12,647 bases of DNA from Bacillota bacterium (GTDB lineage Bacteria > Bacillota > Clostridia > Lachnospirales > Lachnospiraceae): the NCBI GenBank assembly GCA_023399455.1, contig JAEWPN010000197.1:1-12647 (forward strand), read 5' to 3'. The translations under genes and the position numbers were made by a program. This document shows positions 5,009 to 12,647 of the stretch, piece after piece. The notes beneath the pieces were generated by a model. The model ran no database searches, was not told where the DNA came from, and saw nothing but the letters and a program-made list of their open reading frames with translations. How positions within the stretch are numbered: position 1 is the first letter of the stretch; each line of letters starts with the position of its first letter.

Positions 5009-5797
5009 ATGGAGGACTATATCGAAATTAAAGATTTACATAAAACTTACCCTACACATGACGGACCGCTGGAGGTTTTGAGAGGGGTAGATCTTTCCAT
5101 AAGGAAAGGAGAAATATTCGGGACCATAGGCTTCAGCGGAGCGGGAAAGTCCACACTGGCGCGGTGTATTAACAGGCTGGAGACGCCCGATAAGGGAGAG
5201 ATTCTAATAGACGGCGTCGATATCCTAAAGCTGTCAAAACAGGAGCTGCTCAAAGAACGGCGTAAAATCGGCATGATCTTTCAAACCTTTAACCTGTTTG
5301 AGGCAAAGACGGTATATAGAAATATTTCATATCCATTGGAAATCAGCGGTGTTTCCAGGGAAGAGATCAAACGACGCGTTTTAGATACGGCGGAACTCGT
5401 AGGGTTGTCGGATAAATTATCCGCCTATCCGGGGGGACTTTCAGGAGGACAAAAGCAAAGGGTAGGAATTGCCAGAGCCTTGGTAAACGATCCGCACCTG
5501 CTGCTGAGCGATGAAGCAACATCGGCCCTCGATCCGCAGACCACGCTTCAGATACTGGAATTGCTTAAGGAGATCAACAAGGCGACAGGAATTACGATTT
5601 TGATGATTACCCATGAGCTGGATGCTATCAAATATACATGTGAGCGGATGGCGGTTCTTGAAGACGGACTTATTATAGAGTCTGGCTCGGTAAATGAAAT
5701 ATTCCATAATCCCCACAGCCGTACCGGAGAGCTTTTTGCAAAGGTATTTCTCGAATTTCAAAAAGCGGATAGCCTTATGAACGGAGAGGGAATATAG
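5009..5797 (+). CDS. metN: Methionine-type ABC importer ATP-binding protein, short form without NIL domain
   Basis: 262 residues forming one ABC ATPase domain: Walker A GFSGAGKST (41-49), Q-loop Q92, signature LSGGQKQR (144-151), Walker B LLLSDEATSALD (164-175), switch H202. It energises import of methionine or related sulfur amino acids with MetI and MetQ, which follow directly. Typical MetN proteins are about 340 residues, with a C-terminal NIL/ACT-like domain that binds methionine and shuts the pump down. Here the protein stops about 10 residues after the FAKVFLEF helix, so that brake is absent. The ATG at 5009 fits family N-termini (MEDYIEIKDLHKTY) but has no ribosome site. An alternative in-frame TTG at 4967 would add 14 residues and use AAAGGAG 12 nt upstream. 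Metal or other amino-acid substrates cannot be excluded. Confidence 0.88.
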   Translation: MEDYIEIKDLHKTYPTHDGPLEVLRGVDLSIRKGEIFGTIGFSGAGKSTLARCINRLETPDKGEILIDGVDILKLSKQELLKERRKIGMIFQTFNLFEAKTVYRNISYPLEISGVSREEIKRRVLDTAELVGLSDKLSAYPGGLSGGQKQRVGIARALVNDPHLLLSDEATSALDPQTTLQILELLKEINKATGITILMITHELDAIKYTCERMAVLEDGLIIESGSVNEIFHNPHSRTGELFAKVFLEFQKADSLMNGEGI

Positions 5798-5849
5798 AGG
5801 AACCTGCAAAAAATCATCCTAAAAATAGAAATAGAAAAGGAGTGGCAGC

Positions 5850-6560
5850 ATGAGTTTATTGGATACGCCTCTTTGGGAGGTAATAAAAGGTTCGTTTGCG
5901 CCGGAGGTATGGGAACGGATAACACCATCCATTTTTGAAACACTTTACATGACGGTACTTTCTTCAGCTATCATGCTTGTCTTGGGATTGCTTTTGGGGA
6001 TTATGCTGACAGTTACGAATCCCAACGGCTTAGTACCAATGACTAGCCTTTATACCGGTTCGGGCTGGCTGATCAACTGCCTTCGCTCTTTGCCGCAGAT
6101 GATCATGATCATATTAATGATACCCGTTGCCCGCCTGTTTTTCGGCAAATCCTATGGAACCAATGCCTGCATTATAGCTATAGCAGCAAGCTGTATTCCC
6201 ATGTATGCCCGCATCGTAGAAAGCAGCCTGCTGGAAATCTCCAAAGGAAAAGTAGAAGCTGCCAAATCTATCGGAAGTACAAATCTGCAGATTATCTTCC
6301 GGATACTGCTTCCCGAAACTGTTCCTTCCCTTATCCGGGGCTTTACAGTAGCGGTAATAGGAGTAATATCCATGACAGCTTTGGCCGGAATGTTCGGTGC
6401 GGGAGGAATAGGAGATATCGCTGTTCGCTTCGGTTACCAACGCTTCCAGCATGATGTACTCTTTGCCGCGGTATACATATTGATTATTCTCGTCCAGCTC
6501 GTGCAGTTTCTGGGAGATTTTACTTCAAGAAGAATATTGAAAAAGAGGAATTTATTGTAA
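5850..6560 (+). CDS. metI: Methionine-type ABC importer permease
   Basis: 236 residues with five to six hydrophobic segments from about residue 27 to 222. The MetI-type EAA loop, KVEAAKSIGSTNLQIIFRILLPE (134-156), contacts the ATPase. The segment AGMFGAGGIGDIAVRFGYQRF (179-199) is characteristic of methionine permeases. It forms the membrane channel of the MetNIQ importer. The start has AAAAGGAG upstream and lies 52 nt after metN; metQ begins 35 nt after its stop. It is slightly longer than the usual 217 or so residues because of an N-terminal extension. Confidence 0.92.
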   Translation: MSLLDTPLWEVIKGSFAPEVWERITPSIFETLYMTVLSSAIMLVLGLLLGIMLTVTNPNGLVPMTSLYTGSGWLINCLRSLPQMIMIILMIPVARLFFGKSYGTNACIIAIAASCIPMYARIVESSLLEISKGKVEAAKSIGSTNLQIIFRILLPETVPSLIRGFTVAVIGVISMTALAGMFGAGGIGDIAVRFGYQRFQHDVLFAAVYILIILVQLVQFLGDFTSRRILKKRNLL

Positions 6561-6595
6561 CTTAACAATCAAACACATAAAAAGGAGAAAACAAC

Positions 6596-7528
6596 ATGAA
6601 AAAATCAACTCTATTACCCTTACTAACCACAGCAATTCTTTCGTTAGGAGTTCTTACAGGCTGCGGAGCACAAGCAGATAAAACGGCACAGACAGAAGCT
6701 CCTGTCACGGAAAGCACGGCTGCCGAAAGCACGGCTCAGGCAGAATCCACCGAGGACACAGCCGCATCCGAAACCGCCGATGACGCTGCCGGGACAGATG
6801 AAACTGTAACGATTACAGGCATTGCAGATCTTGTACCTCATTCGGAGATTATCGAATATGTAACGCCTAAACTTGCGGAGCAAGGTATCATCGTTGAGCT
6901 CGTAGCTACATCAGCAGACGCTACAACTAATGAGAAAACGGCAAAGGGAGAAGTCGACTTTAACTACTTCCAGCACTATCCGTATTTGGAGGAGTGGAAC
7001 ACGACCAACGGTTTTGATTTAGTCAATGCGGGGGATATTCATGTGGAGCCCATCACGGCATATTCGGATAAGTATACGAGTACAGAAGAAATTCCCGATG
7101 ATGCGGTCGTTGCAATTCCTAACGACGGAACTAATGAATACCGTGCCCTGCGTATTTTGGAGCAGAATGGTTTTATCAAGCTCGATGAGGAAACCGCTAC
7201 TACATTAAGCGCCTCCCTGACTGATATCGAGGAATACATTCGCCCTCTGGAAATCGTCGAGCTGGATTCCGCTCAAATTATACCAACCAAAGCGGACTAT
7301 GACTTTTTTATTACCAATACCAATAAAGCTTTAGAAGCAAAAATAACCTCCACGAAGCTGTTTTCTGAAGGCAGCGACAGCCCCTATGCAAATATTATCG
7401 CGGTAAGGGCGGAGGATAAGGATAACCCGGCGATTATTGCACTTGTAAAAGAACTTCAGTCGGAAGACACGAGAAAGTTCATAGAAGAAAAATATGAAGG
7501 AGCTGTAATACCTGCCACCCTTAAATAG
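6596..7528 (+). CDS. metQ: Methionine-type substrate-binding lipoprotein (NlpA family)
   Basis: 310 residues. A lipoprotein signal peptide with lipobox LTGC (C23) anchors it on the outer face of the membrane. Residues 25-71 form a low-complexity Thr/Ala/Glu/Ser linker, much longer than in typical MetQ. The NlpA domain runs from about 72 (VTITGIADLVPHSEIIEYV..., FNYFQHYPYLEEWN, AIPNDGTNEYRALRILEQNG, the C-terminal EEKYEGAVIPA). It captures methionine or a related compound and delivers it to MetI. The ribosome site AAAGGAG is well placed. The next gene follows after about 32 nt without a terminator, so import and trans-sulfuration share a transcript. Confidence 0.92.
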   Translation: MKKSTLLPLLTTAILSLGVLTGCGAQADKTAQTEAPVTESTAAESTAQAESTEDTAASETADDAAGTDETVTITGIADLVPHSEIIEYVTPKLAEQGIIVELVATSADATTNEKTAKGEVDFNYFQHYPYLEEWNTTNGFDLVNAGDIHVEPITAYSDKYTSTEEIPDDAVVAIPNDGTNEYRALRILEQNGFIKLDEETATTLSASLTDIEEYIRPLEIVELDSAQIIPTKADYDFFITNTNKALEAKITSTKLFSEGSDSPYANIIAVRAEDKDNPAIIALVKELQSEDTRKFIEEKYEGAVIPATLK

Positions 7529-7560
7529 GAAAATAAACAGATAAAAAAGGAGGCAAAATT

Positions 7561-8718
7561 TTGAAGAATTATGAATATATCGAATCCGCCCTGGTTCACG
7601 GCGGGATATATGGAGATGAGCGCACCGGCGCAGTAAACACTCCGGTATATCAGACATCCACCTATATGCAGGACGGATTGGGTAAAAACAGAGGATATGA
7701 ATATTCCCGCACGGGCAATCCTACCAGAGAGGCGCTGGAATCTCTTATCGCTGAGCTGGAAGGCGCAAGAGCAGGCTTTGCTTTCGCCTCCGGCATGGCG
7801 GCTACCACCGCAGTGCTCAGTCTTTTTCAAAGCGGCGATAAGATAGTGATATCCAGCAATGTCTACGGGGGTACCTTCCGCGTACTCGATAAAATATTTC
7901 AACGGTTCGGCTTTCAGTATGCCATTGCGGACACCACCGATCTGGATGCGTTTGAGGAAGCGCTTACCCCTGAGGTAAAAGCTGTCTTAATCGAAAGCCC
8001 GGCCAATCCTCTTCTGACAGTAACGGATATTTCCGCCATAGCCAAAATAGCAAAAAGAAAAGGAGCGCTGCTCATCGTAGACAATACCTTTATGACGCCG
8101 TACCTTCAGCGCCCCTTAGAGCATGGAGCGGATATTGTCCTCCATTCGGCAACAAAGTATCTGGGAGGGCACAGCGATTTGATCGCAGGCCTGGCCGTAG
8201 TTAAGACAAAAGAGCTGGCTGAACGGCTCCACTTCGTACAAAACGCCACGGGCGGAGTGTTACAGCCCTTTGATTCCTTCCTGTTAATTCGAAGCATCAA
8301 GACTTTGAGCGTCCGAATGGACCGTCATGTGAGAAATGCCGTAGAACTGGCGAGGTTCTTAAGAGAGCATAAGGCGGTAAAGGCGGTATATTACCCGGGG
8401 CTTCCCGATGCACAGGGCTATGAGATCAACAAGAGGCAGGCCAAAAGCGGTGGAGCCATGATTTCCTTCGAGCTTCATGAGGACTATGATATCCGTAAAT
8501 TTTTTGAAGAGCTGAAAATCATCGCACTGGCGGAAAGTCTGGGCGGTGTAGAGTCCCTTGTCTGCCATCCGGCAAGCATGACCCACGCTTCGATTCCAAA
8601 GGAAATCAGGGAAAAGGTTGGGATAACGGACGGCCTTATCCGGCTTTCCGTAGGCATTGAAAATGTCAAGGACTTAAGCCGGGATTTACAAGTCGCCATA
8701 GTGAGGGCAAAATTATGA
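7561..8718 (+). CDS. mccB: Cystathionine gamma-lyase / trans-sulfuration PLP enzyme
   Basis: 385 residues, a complete Cys/Met-metabolism PLP enzyme. Key positions: YEYSRTGNPT with Y48 and R50, VYGGT (Y102), VDNTF (D174) and SATKYLGGHSD with the PLP-binding K199. The pairing with the next gene matches the B. subtilis mccA-mccB pair, so the likely reaction is cleavage of cystathionine to cysteine, 2-oxobutyrate and ammonia, perhaps also homocysteine desulfhydration. MetB or MetC activity cannot be excluded from sequence alone. Translation starts at TTG (7561), 8 nt after AAAGGAGG; no in-frame ATG exists nearby. Its stop overlaps the next start (ATGA). Confidence 0.88.
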   Translation: MKNYEYIESALVHGGIYGDERTGAVNTPVYQTSTYMQDGLGKNRGYEYSRTGNPTREALESLIAELEGARAGFAFASGMAATTAVLSLFQSGDKIVISSNVYGGTFRVLDKIFQRFGFQYAIADTTDLDAFEEALTPEVKAVLIESPANPLLTVTDISAIAKIAKRKGALLIVDNTFMTPYLQRPLEHGADIVLHSATKYLGGHSDLIAGLAVVKTKELAERLHFVQNATGGVLQPFDSFLLIRSIKTLSVRMDRHVRNAVELARFLREHKAVKAVYYPGLPDAQGYEINKRQAKSGGAMISFELHEDYDIRKFFEELKIIALAESLGGVESLVCHPASMTHASIPKEIREKVGITDGLIRLSVGIENVKDLSRDLQVAIVRAKL

Positions 8719-9626
8719 GTTTATACCACTCCATGCAGGAATTGATCGGTCATACTCCGCTAGTCGGATTGAAGAATCTGGGATTTCCCGACGAGTTTCA
8801 GGTTTATGCGAAACTGGAGCTTTATAATCCCGCAGGAAGCGTTAAGGACAGAATCGGAAAATATATGATCGAGGACGCCAGAAAGCGGAATGTACTTAAG
8901 CCCGGCGATACGATTATCGAGGCTACTGCCGGAAATACCGGAATCGGCATCGCATTTGCAGCTCTCAATCAGGGCTACCGGCTGATTTTTACCGTTCCGG
9001 AAAAGTTTTCACAGGAAAAACAGACCTTGTTACGGGCGCTGGGAGCGGAGATTATAAATACGCCGTTGGATGATGGAATGGCAGGAGCCATTAAACGGGC
9101 GGATGAGCTTCGCGCAGAGATTCCGAATTCGGTAACCCTTGAGCAATTTAAGAACGCAAGCAATCCTCAGGCTCACTATGAAACTACCGGACCGGAGATT
9201 TATGCGGATTTGGACGGAGATATCGATTATGTCATTGCAGGTGCGGGAAGCGGAGGCACCTTTTCGGGAATCCTGAAATACCTAAAGGAACGCAACCCCG
9301 GAGTAAAAGGCGTACTGGCGGATCCTGAAGGGTCTACGATTGGAGGAGGCGAGCACGCGAATTATGAGATCGAGGGAATCGGCAATGATTTTATCGCCGA
9401 TACGATGGATATGAGCCTTGTGGATAAAGTAATTAAAATAAACGACGCCGAGGCCTTTGCGGAGGTTAAGAATATAGCCAGATACGAAGGTATTTTTGCC
9501 GGCTCCTCATCAGGAGCGGCGCTGGCGGCAGCAAGAAAGCTGGCGAAAGAAGTGCCCTCCGGAAAAATCGTTGTAATCTTTCCGGACAGAGGAGACCGAT
9601 ATTTCGGCAAGCATATTTATGATTAG
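8715..9626 (+). CDS. mccA: Cysteine synthase-family PLP enzyme, MccA-type cystathionine beta-synthase
   Basis: 303 residues of the fold-type II CysK/CBS family. PLP-binding K44 is in NPAGSVKDRIG, the substrate loop is EATAGNTG (69-76), the phosphate loop GAGSGGTFSG (176-185), and the late serine motif GSSSGA (263-268). Segments such as FTVPEKFSQEKQ and GAEIINTPLDDGM resemble B. subtilis MccA (YrhA) more than housekeeping CysK. The likely reaction is homocysteine plus O-acetylserine to cystathionine, feeding the gene just before it. There is no heme or CBS regulatory domain. It begins inside the stop codon of mccB (ATGA overlap), which implies equal expression. Plain O-acetylserine sulfhydrylase activity remains possible. 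Confidence 0.88.
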   Translation: MSLYHSMQELIGHTPLVGLKNLGFPDEFQVYAKLELYNPAGSVKDRIGKYMIEDARKRNVLKPGDTIIEATAGNTGIGIAFAALNQGYRLIFTVPEKFSQEKQTLLRALGAEIINTPLDDGMAGAIKRADELRAEIPNSVTLEQFKNASNPQAHYETTGPEIYADLDGDIDYVIAGAGSGGTFSGILKYLKERNPGVKGVLADPEGSTIGGGEHANYEIEGIGNDFIADTMDMSLVDKVIKINDAEAFAEVKNIARYEGIFAGSSSGAALAAARKLAKEVPSGKIVVIFPDRGDRYFGKHIYD

Positions 9627-9663
9627 TATAAAGTCCGCAGGCTATGAGAAAGGAACGATTATT

Positions 9664-10125
9664 ATGAGGAACAGATTAGTATTTGGAATTCTAACTATTG
9701 TAATTGGCCTTCTTATCGCATTGGGACCACAGACTATTTTTCCGGTTTGCGGAGTACATGAACATTCTGAAGAGACGATGAAATGCTTTTGGACCGCACG
9801 GGCTGAGCTCGGGGCAGGTATTTTGATTTCACTATCAGGCCTTTTTGCTGCTTTGACAGACAGTGTCCGGATACGGCTCGGCTTAACTGCTGCAGTTTTA
9901 CTTAACGGGATTCTGGCGCTATTGTTACCTACGGTTCTAATAGGTGTATGCGGCAGCACCCGTATGACCTGCCGTGCGCTGTCGTTGCCTGCACTTTCCG
10001 TTTTGAGCGGGCTTCTCATAGCGATAGCCATAATCAATGGGGTTTACCTGAATCGTATGAATAAGAAAGGGACAAAAGATCATGAAAAGCAAACCGCTGA
10101 CGACGATAAGGCTGTCCATTCATAA
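9664..10125 (+). CDS. DUF4418 family membrane protein
   Basis: 153 residues with four hydrophobic segments (about 6-22, 45-64, 72-96, 107-127) and a charged, hydrophilic C-terminus. It matches my recollection of DUF4418 in its opening GILTIVIGLLIALGPQTIFPVCG and in the LNGILALLLPTVLIGVCG stretch. Two similar motifs, PVCG...MKC (C29, C41) and GVCG...MTC (C96, C103), point to an internal repeat with four conserved cysteines. An HEHSEE acidic/His stretch follows the first. The start at 9664 is chosen over the open frame at 9619 for its family N-terminus; a GAAAGGAAC ribosome site lies upstream. It overlaps the permease gene by 44 nt, so it very likely works with that transporter. Function unknown. 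Confidence 0.82.
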   Translation: MRNRLVFGILTIVIGLLIALGPQTIFPVCGVHEHSEETMKCFWTARAELGAGILISLSGLFAALTDSVRIRLGLTAAVLLNGILALLLPTVLIGVCGSTRMTCRALSLPALSVLSGLLIAIAIINGVYLNRMNKKGTKDHEKQTADDDKAVHS

Positions 10126-11302
10126 TCTGCAAAGAAATCCCTTTCGAACAGCCTGTCTCATTTTTATCGTAATGCTTCTTTCATTTACCACCTTCGGAGG
10201 CTCCCTGATGTCTCAGAGCCTAAGAAATGGGCTGGGAAGCTTAAAGGAGCGTCTGGGAGCTGATCTGGCAGTAGTTCCGCTGGATCATGAAGCGGATTAT
10301 GAAGGAATCCTCTTGTCAGGAGAGCCGGAAAAATTTTATTTCGATCAATCGATAGAAGAGCAGATAGAAAAAGTTGAAGGAATCGATAAGGTTTCCTCAC
10401 AATTTTTTATTTCGACCCTTGCGGCGGCATGCTGCTCCGTACCCGTTCAGGTGATAGGCTTCGATCCCGATACGGACTTTGTTATACAGCCGTGGATTGC
10501 CAAGGTATACCGGGAGCAAATAGGAGACGGACAGATCATTGCGGGCAGCGATATTGTTTTGAATGATACAGGAACCCTGCAATTTTTTGACGACACCTAT
10601 CAGGTCGTGGCTCAGCTTGAAAAGACCTCAACCGGTATGGATTATTCGGTATATGCCAATATGAATACCATAAAAATGCTGGTTGCAGGGGCAAGAGCCG
10701 CAGGTATGAATCTAAGTGTGGATGTTTATGGTACGGATGTGGACCGCTCGGTTTCTACCGTACTTGTAAAAATAAAAGAGGGTTACGACGCAGATGAAGT
10801 TACCACGAATATACGCCGGCAGATTTCGGGAATCAGCATAGTGAAATCGCAAAATGTATTTGCCTCCACTGCAAATAACATGGATGTTCTTCTGACCTTT
10901 ATCCATGCGATTACCCTTCTGCTCTGGCTGTTAGCGGTATTTCTTCTGGCAGCGATGTTCCTGGCAATAACAAATGGAAGGAAAAAAGAGCTGGCTCTCT
11001 TACGGTCGGTGGGGGCGACGAGAGGAAAAATATGCGGGATTGTGCTTATGGAGGCTTTTAGCATAAGCGTAATGGGAGGATTGCTTGGAACGGCCGCCGC
11101 CGTTCTCATCCTGTTTCCGTTCAGTACTTATACGAGAGAAAGGCTGGGGCTGCCATATTTGCTCCCGAATACGGCCATAACGCTTCGCCTGTTAGGAATG
11201 AGCCTTCTTCTGTCTTTTGCCGCGGGACCGCTTGCGGCGGCATATGCGGCGGTAAAAGGAAGCCGGACAGAGGTATACGCCTCCATTAGGGAAGACGGGT
11301 AG
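10082..11302 (+). CDS. FtsX/MacB-type ABC transporter permease
   Basis: 406 residues in MacB/LolE topology. TM1 is at about 22-45, followed by an extracytoplasmic domain of about 220 residues, then three TM segments (about 270-297, 318-345, 365-392). The cytoplasmic RKKELALLRSVGATRGKI loop (300-317) is the FtsX-domain hallmark. The outer domain contains AACCSV (C117-C118), an uncommon vicinal Cys pair in this family. Such permeases usually pump lipids, peptides, antibiotics or haem out of the membrane rather than import nutrients. The start overlaps DUF4418 and has AAAGGGA 9 nt upstream. The ATPase follows after 27 nt. The substrate is unknown; operon context suggests a link with sulfur metabolites. 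Confidence 0.88.
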   Translation: MKSKPLTTIRLSIHNLQRNPFRTACLIFIVMLLSFTTFGGSLMSQSLRNGLGSLKERLGADLAVVPLDHEADYEGILLSGEPEKFYFDQSIEEQIEKVEGIDKVSSQFFISTLAAACCSVPVQVIGFDPDTDFVIQPWIAKVYREQIGDGQIIAGSDIVLNDTGTLQFFDDTYQVVAQLEKTSTGMDYSVYANMNTIKMLVAGARAAGMNLSVDVYGTDVDRSVSTVLVKIKEGYDADEVTTNIRRQISGISIVKSQNVFASTANNMDVLLTFIHAITLLLWLLAVFLLAAMFLAITNGRKKELALLRSVGATRGKICGIVLMEAFSISVMGGLLGTAAAVLILFPFSTYTRERLGLPYLLPNTAITLRLLGMSLLLSFAAGPLAAAYAAVKGSRTEVYASIREDG

Positions 11303-11329
11303 CTGAATAAGAAAGGAGGGACTGTTGGT

Positions 11330-12019
11330 ATGGCATTAGAGGTAAAATCGCTTACAAAAGAGTATACGAGAGGCCGGAAAATATTTCGGGCGGTAAATCG
11401 TGTAAGCTTTACCGTTTGTCGGGGAGATTTCGTCAATATTGTCGGCCGCTCCGGCAGCGGGAAAAGTACCCTGGTCAACATGCTGGCCTGCCTGCTGACC
11501 CCTACCGAGGGAAGCATAGAGATAGATGGGTTGAATGTAGGGGATCTGCAAGACAAAGCGGCCAGTGCTTACCGGAATTCGAAAATAGGATACATATCTC
11601 AGGGACAGAGCACGTTGGCGAGCCTTAATGTGCTGGATAACGTAAGAGTACCCTTCTATTTGTCCAAAAGAGAGGGGAGCCCGGAAAAGGAAGCTCGTTT
11701 TCTGTTGGAACGGACGGGAATTTCTCATCTGGCGGATACCTATCCCAAGCATCTCTCAGGAGGGGAAGTAAAGCGAATTGCAATAGCAAGAGCGCTGATC
11801 AACCAGCCGGACTATGTGATCGCCGATGAACCGACCAGCGATCTGGATGTACGCACTGCTGCAGAAATCATGAAGCTGTTTAAAGAGATTGCGGAAACAG
11901 GAACGGCAGTTGTAATGGTAACTCATGATCTGGAGGCTTTAGAATATGGGAACCGCACCTTTGTCATGGAAGAGGGAAGGCTGACTGAGCGCACGATAGA
12001 TGGCAGCTTGGTTGGATAA
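11330..12019 (+). CDS. MacB/LolD-type ABC transporter ATP-binding protein
   Basis: 229 residues, one ATPase domain of the MacB/LolD class. Walker A GRSGSGKST (39-47), Q91 in YISQGQ, signature LSGGEVKRIAIARAL (142-156), Walker B YVIADEPTSDLD (162-173) and switch H199. The signature has V-K in place of the usual Q-Q/Q-R after LSGGE. It should drive the FtsX-type permease encoded just before it. GGAGG lies 10 nt before the start. The metY-type gene begins 14 nt after its stop. Confidence 0.9.
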   Translation: MALEVKSLTKEYTRGRKIFRAVNRVSFTVCRGDFVNIVGRSGSGKSTLVNMLACLLTPTEGSIEIDGLNVGDLQDKAASAYRNSKIGYISQGQSTLASLNVLDNVRVPFYLSKREGSPEKEARFLLERTGISHLADTYPKHLSGGEVKRIAIARALINQPDYVIADEPTSDLDVRTAAEIMKLFKEIAETGTAVVMVTHDLEALEYGNRTFVMEEGRLTERTIDGSLVG

Positions 12020-12033
12020 GAGGAGGAGAAGAC

Positions 12034-12647
12034 ATGAGTTTTGAATTCGATACATTGAAGGTTCAGGCGGGATATGAAGCATCACAGCATAACAATGCGG
12101 TATCCGTACCGATTTATCAGACTGCGGCTTTTACGCTTGGAGACAGTTACCGTGCCGACCGGTTATTTTCTTTTTCGGAGGAGGATCCTATCTACACGAG
12201 GCTTTCCAATCCGACGGTGGATGTCTTGGAGAAACGCATAGCGGCGCTGCATGGTGCGGCAGGGGCGATCGCACTCGCCTCCGGAATGGCCGCCGTCTCC
12301 TATACGCTTTTAAATGTGGCAGGAAAGGGAGGGCACATTTTAACAACAGCCCGGCTTTACGGAGGAACCGTTGACAGCTTCGGACATCTGCTGCCGGATC
12401 TGGGAATACAAATCGACATTGTGGAAAACCCCGATGATACGGAGGAATTCCGCAAAAAGCTGACGCCGGATACGAAGGCGATTTTCATTGAAAGTCTGAC
12501 CAATCCCTTTGCGACGATTCCAGATTTTGAAGTGATAGCGCAAATAGCTCATTCTCACAAAATTCCACTAATAGTAGATAATACCCTCGCAACGCCTTAT
12601 TTGTTCAATCCTTTTACTTATGGAGCGGACATAGTAGTTTATTCAGC
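12034..12647 (+). CDS. metY: O-acetylhomoserine sulfhydrylase-type PLP enzyme, 3' end beyond window
   Basis: 204 codons before the right edge, out of about 425 expected. The start has AGGAGGAG 7-8 nt upstream. Recognisable features: FDTLKVQAGYE, then VPIYQTAAFTLGD, the PLP-contact region YTRLSNPT (54-61), LASGMAA (81-87), LYGG (108-111), IESLTNP (152-158) and VDNT (181-184). The sequence ends at YS, just before the expected ATK with the PLP lysine. The opening and the IESLTNP form fit O-acetylhomoserine sulfhydrylase better than cystathionine lyases, making homocysteine from O-acetylhomoserine and sulfide. It would supply MccA with homocysteine. The two PLP enzymes of this operon (7561 and 12034) are related in fold. 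Confidence 0.86.
   Translation, partial: MSFEFDTLKVQAGYEASQHNNAVSVPIYQTAAFTLGDSYRADRLFSFSEEDPIYTRLSNPTVDVLEKRIAALHGAAGAIALASGMAAVSYTLLNVAGKGGHILTTARLYGGTVDSFGHLLPDLGIQIDIVENPDDTEEFRKKLTPDTKAIFIESLTNPFATIPDFEVIAQIAHSHKIPLIVDNTLATPYLFNPFTYGADIVVYS

Noticed and set aside
5850..7528. D-methionine or metal specificity for MetIQ
   Set aside because: Sequence motifs fit methionine-type transporters in general; nothing visible decides a specific alternative, so no narrower call was made.
1..12647. CRISPR array, tRNA, rRNA or prophage genes
   Set aside because: No regularly spaced direct repeats, clover-leaf tRNA or rRNA sequence, integrase or phage structural genes were seen.

Overview
The window looks like chromosomal DNA from a Gram-positive Clostridia-type bacterium, most likely a member of the Lachnospiraceae. 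The reasons are strong AGGAGG-type ribosome sites, TTGACA/TATAAT promoters in AT-rich gaps, moderate GC, and protein types typical of that group (Rrf2 regulator, PepT-like M20 peptidase, MmcQ/YjbR, ArsC-like reductase, DUF4418). This assignment is inferred from the sequence alone.

Left part (1-4277). A minus-strand AraC/GyrI-type regulator runs off the left edge. It is divergent from a plus-strand cluster: an Rrf2-family regulator without cysteines (CymR-like), a PepT-like M20 peptidase, a C39-like papain-fold protein, a MmcQ/YjbR protein and an ArsC-family reductase gene. The reductase gene is split after codon 11 by a 273-bp element with 18-bp perfect terminal inverted repeats and a TA target duplication. 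This looks like a MITE of the IS630/Tc1-mariner type, built from two large hairpins. The cluster ends at a terminator, followed by a separate 86-bp inverted-repeat element.

Regulatory centre (4500-5008). A perfect-consensus promoter (TTGACA, 17 bp, TATAAT) is followed by a dyad that resembles one in the promoter of the Rrf2 gene. Next comes a 36-codon ORF with five Cys codons in a seven-codon stretch (CCCISCC). A 14-bp intrinsic terminator lies 30 nt after its stop codon. I also find a competing pairing, 4719-4733 with 4753-4767 (14 of 15 positions pair), which excludes the terminator and starts 4 nt after the leader stop codon. Together these have the layout of a trp-type, cysteine-sensing transcription attenuator, and they are the main find in the window. 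A palindromic repeat and an unclear start for metN follow.

Right part (5009-12647). A collinear operon follows: metN-metI-metQ (methionine/sulfur amino-acid importer; MetN lacks the usual C-terminal regulatory domain), an mccB-type cystathionine gamma-lyase, an mccA-type beta-synthase, a DUF4418 membrane protein, an FtsX/MacB-type permease, its ATPase, and a metY-type O-acetylhomoserine sulfhydrylase cut by the right edge. MetY would make homocysteine from sulfide, MccA and MccB would convert homocysteine to cysteine, and MetNIQ would import the sulfur amino acid. The inferred control is two-layered: an Rrf2/CymR-like protein at the promoter and cysteinyl-tRNA-dependent leader translation. 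The DUF4418-permease-ATPase transporter inside this operon has no known substrate and is a candidate sulfur-related system.
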